In this document: piece after piece, positions 57,925 to 64,000 of the stretch | How positions within the stretch are numbered: the stretch's first letter is position 1 | How the letters are laid out: the number at the start of each line of letters is the position of its first letter | NCBI GenBank assembly: GCA_002083525.1 | Contig: LWDM01000070.1 | Location: 1-64,000, forward strand | Direction of reading: 5' to 3' | Source: Proteobacteria bacterium SG_bin9 | Lineage (GTDB): Bacteria; Pseudomonadota; Alphaproteobacteria; Rhizobiales; Xanthobacteraceae | Length of the DNA stretch: 64,000 nt | Translations under genes and position numbers: made by a program | The notes under the pieces: generated by a model | Database searches by the model: none | What the model saw: the letters and a program-made list of their open reading frames with translations, nothing else | What the model was told of the DNA's origin: nothing

Positions 57925-59160
57925 ATGCCAAGCGAATTTAAAGACGGTTTCGTCTCCCGATCTCGTCAATTTGTCACAACTTGGCCAAGCCAATTGCAAA
58001 GGCGCTTACCAAGGCTTTCAGCCGCCCTCATTCCGCTGATCGTGCTGGCCGGATGTGGCGACAAGCCGCAGCAGCAGGCCGCCCCTCCACCCCCGAATGT
58101 CACGGTCGCCAATCCGGTCAAGCGGACCGTGACCGACTGGGATGAGTTCACCGGACGCTTTGAAGCGGTCGAAGAAGTTCAGGTGCGCGCCCGCGTCGGT
58201 GGCTTCGTCACCGGCGTCGAATTCCGCGATGGCGCCCTGATCCGCAAGGGCGATCTGCTCTACACCATCGACGCGCGGCCCTTCGAGGCCACGGCCGCAC
58301 AGGTGGAAGGTCAACTCGCCGATGCACGCGCCAAGGCCGAACTTGCACGCCGCGAGCTCGACCGCGCCCTCGAACTGACGCGCACGCAGAACGTCGCGGA
58401 AGCCGTCGTCGATCAGCGCCGCCAGGCGCTGCAGGCAGCCCGCGCCGCAATGCTGCAAGCGGAAGGCGCCCAGAAGCGCGCGCAGCTCGACGTCGAATTC
58501 ACCCACGTCATTGCGCCGATCGATGGCCGGGTCAGCCGGCATCTCGTCAGCATCGGCAACCTGGTGCAGGGCGCCGATGGCGGCGCAACGCTCCTGACGA
58601 CGATCGTCAGACTGGATCCGATCTACGTCTACTTCGACATGGACGAGGCGACGTATCTCCGCAACAACAAGCTCTATTTTGAGGGCCGCCGCCCGAGTTC
58701 GCGCGAAAATCCGAACCCGGTGCAGATTGCGCTGACCGGCGAGAGCAAGCCATCGCGCGAAGGTGAAATGAACTTCGTCGACAATCGCCTCGATGTCGGC
58801 ACCGGAACGCTGCGCGGCCGCGCCGTCGTCAAGAACCAGGATCTGTCGATCCTCCCCGGCCAGTTCGCCCGCGTCCGGCTGATCGGCAGCTCGCCCTACG
58901 AGGCGCTGCTGATCCCCGACGCCGCGATCGCCAGCGACCAGTCACGCAAGATCGTGTTCGTGGTGAAGGACGACAACACGGTCGAAGCGCGCCCGGTGAC
59001 GCTCGGGCCGCTCGATGATGGCCTGCGCGTCGTTCGCGAAGGCCTGAAAGCGGAAGACCGTATCGTCGTGTCCGGCCTCCAGCGAGTCCGGCCCGGGGCG
59101 AAGGTCACGCCGCAAGCCCAACAGCCGCAGCAACAACAGCCCGCTGGCGCAAAACAATGA
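57925..59160 (+). CDS. RND efflux periplasmic adaptor (membrane fusion) lipoprotein
   Basis: The 411-residue adaptor starts at ATG 57925 with AGAGGG upstream. The lipobox LAGC ends at Cys44, a late position that leaves a long n-region; the true start could be further downstream. The lipoyl and coiled-coil parts (VRARVGGFVTGVEFRDGALIRKGDLLYTIDARPFEA; about residues 95-190) and the beta-barrel GQFARVRLIGSSPYEALLIPDAAI are clear. It couples the inner-membrane pump encoded next to an outer-membrane channel not found here. It overlaps the pump gene by ATGA. Confidence 0.93.
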   Translation: MPSEFKDGFVSRSRQFVTTWPSQLQRRLPRLSAALIPLIVLAGCGDKPQQQAAPPPPNVTVANPVKRTVTDWDEFTGRFEAVEEVQVRARVGGFVTGVEFRDGALIRKGDLLYTIDARPFEATAAQVEGQLADARAKAELARRELDRALELTRTQNVAEAVVDQRRQALQAARAAMLQAEGAQKRAQLDVEFTHVIAPIDGRVSRHLVSIGNLVQGADGGATLLTTIVRLDPIYVYFDMDEATYLRNNKLYFEGRRPSSRENPNPVQIALTGESKPSREGEMNFVDNRLDVGTGTLRGRAVVKNQDLSILPGQFARVRLIGSSPYEALLIPDAAIASDQSRKIVFVVKDDNTVEARPVTLGPLDDGLRVVREGLKAEDRIVVSGLQRVRPGAKVTPQAQQPQQQQPAGAKQ

Positions 59161-62100
59161 ACCTCGGCCGCCTGTCCATCAACCAGCCCGTCCTTGCGAT
59201 GGTGCTGTCGATCGTCGTCCTCATTGTCGGCGCGATCGCCTACACGACGCTGCCGATCGCGGAGTATCCGCAGGTCGCGCCACCCACCGTCACCGTGACC
59301 GCGCGCTATCCCGGCGCTTCGGCACAAACCGTCGCCGATACTGTCGCGACACCGATCGAACAGGAGATCAACGGCGTCGAGGATATGATCTACCTGTACA
59401 GCCAGTCGACGTCGGACGGCCAGGTCACGATCACGGTCACCTTCAAGCTTGGCACCGATCTTGATAAGGCGCAGGTGCTTGTTCAGAACCGCGTCGCCAT
59501 CGCCGAACCGCGGCTGCCTGACGAGGTGCGCCGCAACGGCGTCGTCACGCGCAAGAACAGCCCCGACCTGCTGCTCGTGGTGTTCATGCTGTCGCCGGAC
59601 AACACCTATGACCAGCTCTACATTTCGAACTACGCGCTGCGGAACGTCCGCGACCAGTTGCTGCGGCTCGATGGCGTCGGCGACATCCAGATTTTCGGCG
59701 CGCGCGACTACTCCATGCGGCTGTGGCTCGATCCGGACCGCATCGCCACTCTCGGCCTGACCTCCAACGACATTCTCACCGCCGTTCGCAGTCAGAACGT
59801 CCAGATCGCCGGCGGCCTGCTCGCCGAGCCGCCGATTGCCGATCGCGCGTTCCAACCAGCGCTGACCTTCACCGGCCGCCTCACTGACCAGCGGCAGTTC
59901 GAAGACATTCTGATCAAGGCCGGCAGCGACGGCCGCACCGTGCGCCTGCGCGACGTGGCGCGCATCGAACTCGGCGCGCTCGCCTACACCACCAACAGCT
60001 TCATCTATCAGAAACCAGCCGTTGCGCTTGCCGTGTCGCAGCGGCCGGGATCCAACGCGCTTGCCACCGCCAATAATGTGATCAAGGCGATGGAGCGGTT
60101 GAAGCAGGATTTCCCGCGCGGACTCGAATTCAATACCGCCTACAATCCGACCGAGTTCATCTCGCAGTCGGTCAGCGAGCTGATCAAGACGATCTATGAA
60201 GCAATGATCCTCGTCGTCATCGTCGTGCTCGTGTTCCTGCAAGGCTGGCGTCCGTCGATCATTCCGATTCTCGCCATCCCGGTGTCCCTGATCGGCACCT
60301 TCGCTATCATGGCCGCGCTTGGTTATTCCATCAACAACCTCACGCTGTTCGGCCTCGTTCTCGCGGTCGGCATCGTCGTCGACGACGCCATCGTGGTGGT
60401 CGAGAACGTCGAGCGGCATCTCGCCGAGGGCAAGGGCCGGATCGAGGCGGCGCTGGTGACGATGGAAGAGGTCGGTGGTGCGCTGGTATCGATCGCGCTC
60501 GTGCTCTGCGCTGTGTTCGTGCCGACCGCATTCCTCGGCGGCATTTCGGGACAATTCTTCCAGCAGTTCGCCATTACGATCGCGGTCGCAACCGCGATCT
60601 CCTGCTTCTGTTCGCTCACGCTGTCACCGGCGCTCGCGTCGCTGATCCTGCGGCCGCATCACGAACACGCGCCACCGGCGCAATGGAATATCGTCGCCCG
60701 CGGCTGGAATGCCGGCATCGGCGCGTTCAATCGCGGCTTCGACCGGCTCGCCCATGGCTATGGCCGCGCGGCGACGTTCGTGATCCATCACGGCGTCCTC
60801 ATGAGCCTGCTCTATGTGCTGCTGATCGGCGCGGCCGGCTGGCTGCTCTACACAACGCCGCAGGGCTTTATTCCGGCGCAGGATCGCGGTTACGTCATCG
60901 TTGCCGTGCAATTGCCCGGTGCCTCCTCGCTCAACCGCACCACCGAGGTCGTGCAGAAGATCGAAAAGATCGCGCTCGGCATTCCGGGCGTGGTCGCGGT
61001 GCCGGCGTTTGCCGGCTTCTCCGGCGCCACGCGCACGCTGTCGAGCAGTGCGGCGGCGCTCTTCCCGGTCTTTGCGCCTGCAGAAGAACGCGCCAAGGAA
61101 GGACACACAACGACGTGGATTACGGCAGAGCTTCGCAAACGGCTGGCCGCCGTCGAGGAAGCGATCGTGTTCGTCATCCCGCCGCCCTCCGTTCCGGGCA
61201 TCGGCACCGGCGGCGGCTTCACCATGCGCGTGCAGGACCGGCAGGGCCGCGGCCCGGAGATTCTGGCAGCGTCGACGAATGACCTGATCAACGCCGCGCG
61301 CACCGCGCCGGGCCTGACCTCGGTGTTCTCGCCCTACTCCAACAACACGCCGCAGGTGTTCGTCGACATCGACCGTATCAAGGCGCAAAAGCTCGGCGTG
61401 CCGATCGACAACGTCAATAGCACGATCGCGACCTACTTCGGCTCGTCCTACGTCAACGACTTCAACATTCTCGGCCGCACCTATCGCGTTACAGCGCAGG
61501 CCGATCTGCCCTTCCGCAAGGACGCAGCGGACCTCGCGCGGCTGCGCACCCGCAACAGCGCAGGCGAGATGGTGATGATCGGCAGCGTTGTCGAGTTCAA
61601 GGACATGGCCGGCCCTGATCGTGTGCCGCGCTACAATCTCTATCCGGCAACCGAGGTTCAGGGCGACACGCTGCCCGGCGTCAGCTCGTCGACGGCGCTG
61701 AACACGATGCAGCGCCTGGCATCTGAAGTTCTGCCGAGCGGCATCAGCTTCGAATGGACCGACTTGTCCTATCAGCAGGCGACCGGCGGCAGCGCCGGCC
61801 TTCTGATCTTCCCGATCTGCGTGCTGTTCGTCTATCTCGTGCTCGCCGCTCAATACGGCAGCTGGACGCTGCCGTTCGCCGTCATCCTGATCGTGCCGAT
61901 GTGCCTGCTCGCGGCAACGCTCGGCGTGCGCTTCATGGGCCAGGACGTCAATGTGCTGACCCAGATCGGGTTCGTCGTGCTGGTCGGCCTCGCCGCCAAG
62001 AACGCAATCCTGATCGTCGAGTTCGCGCGCGAGATGGAGCTACAGGGCCGCGAGCGGATGGAGGCGATCACCGAAGCCTGCCGGCTGCGGCTTCGTCCGA

Positions 62101-62321
62101 TCCTGATGACATCGTTCGCCTTCATTCTCGGCGTGCTGCCGCTCGTCATTTCGACCGGCGCGGGCTCGGAGATGCGGCAAGCGGTCGGCGTCGCCGTGTT
62201 TTTCGGCATGATCGGTGTCACGGTATTCGGCCTGGTCTTCACGCCGATCTTCTATGTGCTGGTCCGCCGCCTGACCGACAAACGCGCCACGCCGCAGCCG
62301 GCCGCTCACGCGGGAAGCTGA
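59157..62321 (+). CDS. RND multidrug efflux permease (AcrB/MexF-type)
   Basis: The 1054-residue HAE-1 family trimeric proton-driven pump. It has twelve helices in two halves. Helix-4 proton-relay Asp residues lie in GIVVDDAIVVVENVERHL (the family DD pair), with a Lys in the C-terminal half, VGLAAKNAILIVEF. GRRP-like porter loops and the ending FVLGVLPLVISTGAGSEMRQAVGVAVFFGMIG motif are present. The substrate range cannot be read. It follows the adaptor by ATGA overlap; no TolC-type gene follows. Confidence 0.96.
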   Translation: MNLGRLSINQPVLAMVLSIVVLIVGAIAYTTLPIAEYPQVAPPTVTVTARYPGASAQTVADTVATPIEQEINGVEDMIYLYSQSTSDGQVTITVTFKLGTDLDKAQVLVQNRVAIAEPRLPDEVRRNGVVTRKNSPDLLLVVFMLSPDNTYDQLYISNYALRNVRDQLLRLDGVGDIQIFGARDYSMRLWLDPDRIATLGLTSNDILTAVRSQNVQIAGGLLAEPPIADRAFQPALTFTGRLTDQRQFEDILIKAGSDGRTVRLRDVARIELGALAYTTNSFIYQKPAVALAVSQRPGSNALATANNVIKAMERLKQDFPRGLEFNTAYNPTEFISQSVSELIKTIYEAMILVVIVVLVFLQGWRPSIIPILAIPVSLIGTFAIMAALGYSINNLTLFGLVLAVGIVVDDAIVVVENVERHLAEGKGRIEAALVTMEEVGGALVSIALVLCAVFVPTAFLGGISGQFFQQFAITIAVATAISCFCSLTLSPALASLILRPHHEHAPPAQWNIVARGWNAGIGAFNRGFDRLAHGYGRAATFVIHHGVLMSLLYVLLIGAAGWLLYTTPQGFIPAQDRGYVIVAVQLPGASSLNRTTEVVQKIEKIALGIPGVVAVPAFAGFSGATRTLSSSAAALFPVFAPAEERAKEGHTTTWITAELRKRLAAVEEAIVFVIPPPSVPGIGTGGGFTMRVQDRQGRGPEILAASTNDLINAARTAPGLTSVFSPYSNNTPQVFVDIDRIKAQKLGVPIDNVNSTIATYFGSSYVNDFNILGRTYRVTAQADLPFRKDAADLARLRTRNSAGEMVMIGSVVEFKDMAGPDRVPRYNLYPATEVQGDTLPGVSSSTALNTMQRLASEVLPSGISFEWTDLSYQQATGGSAGLLIFPICVLFVYLVLAAQYGSWTLPFAVILIVPMCLLAATLGVRFMGQDVNVLTQIGFVVLVGLAAKNAILIVEFAREMELQGRERMEAITEACRLRLRPILMTSFAFILGVLPLVISTGAGSEMRQAVGVAVFFGMIGVTVFGLVFTPIFYVLVRRLTDKRATPQPAAHAGS

Positions 62322-62410
62322 TTGCCGCGATCTGCATCACGGGTTGGTCTGGGCCTTGCTTGACCAACGTGCCCGCAAGCAGGTAGCAGTCGTCAAAGCA
62401 GCATCGACCG

Positions 62411-63352
62411 ATGAACAGTCAGCCAGACCAGCTTGAGCGCGTCGTCCGCGAGATCGCCGACGAAATGGCGCAGCGGACCGATCGCGGTGAGGTTGCGACC
62501 TACATCCCGGAGCTCGCAAACGTCGACCCGGGCGCGTTCGGCCTCGCGGTGATCGATGCCGAAGGTAACGTTGCGGTCGGCGGCGACGCCGACATGCCGT
62601 TTTCGATCCAGAGTATCTCCAAGGTATTTACGCTGACGCTGGCGCTTGGGCTCGTCGGCGACAATCTGTGGCGCCGCGTCGGCCGCGAACCGTCGGGTAC
62701 CGCTTTCAACTCTATCGTTCAGCTCGAGCGCGAGAACGGCATCCCGCGCAATCCTTTCATCAACGCCGGCGCGATTGCAGTTACGGACGTGATCCTGTCG
62801 GGGCATCAGCCGCGCGAGGCGCTCGGCGAAATCCTCCGCTTCATGCGCTTTGTCGCGGACGATCCCTCGATCAAGATCGACGAGGCGGTGGCTGCATCCG
62901 AGCAGCGCACCGGCTTTCGCAACATCGCACTCGCCAACTACATGAAGGCGTTCGGCGTGCTGCAGAACCCGGTCGACTTCACGCTCGGCGTTTACTTTCA
63001 CCATTGCGCGATCGCGATGTCCTGCCGCCAGCTCGCCATGGCTGCGCGCTTTCTGGTGCACAACGGCCGCAACCCCTCGACAGGACTGCTGGTGGTGCAG
63101 CCCGAGCGGGCGCGGCGTATCAACGCCATCATGCTCACCTGCGGGCACTACGATGGGTCGGGTGAATTCGCCTACCGCGTCGGCCTGCCGGGCAAGAGCG
63201 GCGTCGGCGGTGGCATCCTTGCCATTGCGCCGGGCAAAGCGTCGATCGCGGTGTGGTCGCCGGGCCTCGATGCCTCGGGCAATTCGCGGCTCGGCCGTAT
63301 CGCGCTGGAAGCGCTGACCAAGCGCATGGGCTGGTCGGTGTTCGGCGAGTGA
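62411..63352 (+). CDS. glsA: Glutaminase A
   Basis: Hydrolyses glutamine to glutamate and ammonia. It has 313 residues, the normal length of the bacterial serine-dependent glutaminase, which has a beta-lactamase-like fold. The catalytic SxxK is Ser68 to Lys71 (FSIQSISKVFTLTLAL). NSIVQLERENGIPRNPFINAGAIAV, QRTGFRNIALANYMKAFGVLQNPVDFTLGVYFHHCAI, and GKSGVGGGILAI are the family segments. It can feed glutamate independently of glutamate synthase. No close operon partner. Confidence 0.96.
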   Translation: MNSQPDQLERVVREIADEMAQRTDRGEVATYIPELANVDPGAFGLAVIDAEGNVAVGGDADMPFSIQSISKVFTLTLALGLVGDNLWRRVGREPSGTAFNSIVQLERENGIPRNPFINAGAIAVTDVILSGHQPREALGEILRFMRFVADDPSIKIDEAVAASEQRTGFRNIALANYMKAFGVLQNPVDFTLGVYFHHCAIAMSCRQLAMAARFLVHNGRNPSTGLLVVQPERARRINAIMLTCGHYDGSGEFAYRVGLPGKSGVGGGILAIAPGKASIAVWSPGLDASGNSRLGRIALEALTKRMGWSVFGE

Positions 63353-63360
63353 GAAAAGCA

Positions 63361-63392
63361 AAAGGGCCGAACCTCGTTGTTCAGCCCTCTTT
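63361..63392. terminator. Bidirectional terminator between glsA and the DUF2735 gene
   Basis: AGGGC (63363-63367) pairs with GCCCT (63384-63388), with GAAC/GTTC inside and one mismatch, around a six-base loop. The T-run (CTCTTTC) is weak on the plus strand, but AAAA flanks it on the minus side, fitting convergent genes. Confidence 0.5.
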
Positions 63393-63447
63393 CAAACGTG
63401 ATGCAATTTTCGAAGTCGTCGTGATGGAAGCCGTCCCTGCGACAAGC

Positions 63448-63630
63448 TCATTGCTTGCCGGTCCGCTTCGATTCCTCGATCGCTTCGAGGTGATACCAAG
63501 CGTCGGTTACGACGTGCTCGGCAACGCTCTGCGCCTTGAGGTCGGCGATGCTGGTGCGTGCACCCGCTGCAAAACGTCCCCTCAAGGGAAACTGGTAGAT
63601 CGTGGCAGATGTTTCGGTGGTCGTAGTCAT
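63448..63630 (-). CDS. DUF2735 small protein
   Basis: A 60-residue protein from ATG 63630 (MTTTTETSATIYQFPLRGRF). AGGAG lies 9 nt before this ATG; the in-frame ATG at 63636 would be only 3 nt from it. The YQFP segment and the C-terminal AWYHLEAIEE match the small Rhizobiales DUF2735 family, function unknown. It is convergent with glsA. Confidence 0.8.
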   Translation of the reverse strand: MTTTTETSATIYQFPLRGRFAAGARTSIADLKAQSVAEHVVTDAWYHLEAIEESKRTGKQ

Positions 63631-64000
63631 CGTCATAGTCTCCTGATGTGTTCTCCTAAATGCGGTCTCTCCTGAACTCTTCACTGAGGGGCCGAAGCAC
63701 TAGATAGGAAGTGTACCAGCGTTCGCCCATGATTTGCGCGCCTTGCCTGCGACGAAAGCAGCATTTGCGAACAATATGTGCATCGAAGTTTGATGCAGGT
63801 TTACTTAGCATTTCCAAGGCATAACGCGCGAAGCGAAGCGCGGTTCGATACGCCAAAAGGCGTAAGCCAGACGTCCGCAGCCGCTGAATTGGGCACAGCT
63901 GCGCGTGGATTCCCTCGGCAATTCACACGCTTGCGGTTGTATGCCGGCAGCCATTTCGACCGCTGATACGAAACTAGGCGGGCTCCGAAAATGCCGCTCG
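63631..64000. other. Right edge of the window, no gene seen
   Basis: The last 370 bases lack a credible complete gene. The frame at 63656-63856 on the minus strand reads as a short Arg/Phe-rich peptide without a ribosome site, and that at 63778-63966 is likewise unsupported. The DUF2735 promoter should lie at 63650-63750. GAAGCGAAGCGCGG near 63831 recalls the dispersed repeats but has no paired arm here. Confidence 0.4.

Noticed and set aside
63656..63856. 66-residue minus-strand ORF near the right edge
   Set aside because: No ribosome site, no recognised family and atypical composition; more likely a frame in repeat-like intergenic DNA.

Overview
The window looks like chromosomal DNA of an alphaproteobacterium of the order Hyphomicrobiales (Rhizobiales), probably near Xanthobacteraceae/Nitrobacteraceae. 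The reasons are high GC, the gene families present (homospermidine synthase, DUF459, DUF1007, DUF2735, DUF3095 and DUF2147 proteins, a cobalamin-riboswitch metE, a Zur-type zinc operon) and the dispersed palindromes of the kind seen in Bradyrhizobium-like genomes. The first 4 to 4.5 kb differ. They are more GC-rich and almost never use GAA for Glu, more like Methylobacterium. The change falls inside gltB, so this end of the window is either a recombinant allele or an assembly chimera.

Layout. 1-7.7 kb: a truncated secreted protein, then the glutamate synthase operon (gltB, an unrecognised membrane-anchored protein, gltD). 7.8-13 kb: a PRC-barrel protein, a TfdA-like 2-oxoglutarate dioxygenase, a DUF459 hydrolase-like protein and an MltB-like transglycosylase. 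13-18.2 kb: galU, two long palindromic repeat elements around a micro-ORF, an acyltransferase, a DinB protein and several small hypotheticals. 18.3-23.8 kb: an outer-membrane barrel protein, kdsD, a carboxymuconolactone decarboxylase-like/HxlR divergent pair with twin operators, and an NfeD/SPFH pair. 24-29.3 kb: hemH, a DUF1007-NicO metal export pair and an M3 peptidase. 29.3-34 kb: a polyamine locus in which ornithine decarboxylase has a roughly 700-nt structured leader with a candidate upstream ORF, followed by a GNAT protein, a micro-membrane protein, RidA and homospermidine synthase. 34-36.6 kb: a serine hydrolase and a Tat-exported intradiol-type dioxygenase.

36.6-43.3 kb is a metal-handling island. 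It holds a WD40 protein, a COG0523 GTPase, znuA, znuB, znuC and a 67-residue His-rich membrane microprotein. A 33-bp Zur-like palindrome overlaps the microprotein start codon. Paired DUF318 permeases and crcB lie beyond. 43.4-49 kb: sodB, a GNAT protein, a MATE exporter, DUF2147, DUF3095 and a PhyH-type dioxygenase. 49.2-51.8 kb: a cobalamin riboswitch and metE. 52-57.6 kb: a secreted thioredoxin-fold/YyaL protein, a second serine hydrolase and an OmpR-type two-component pair. 57.9-64 kb: an RND efflux adaptor and pump, glutaminase, and a small DUF2735 protein.

The most interesting non-coding signals are the ornithine decarboxylase leader, the Zur palindrome and His-rich microprotein, the twin GCTAC-N7-GTAGC operators, and the compositional break in gltB. 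I found no CRISPR array, rRNA, tRNA, prophage or intact insertion sequence. All family calls come from reading the sequences; no database search was run.
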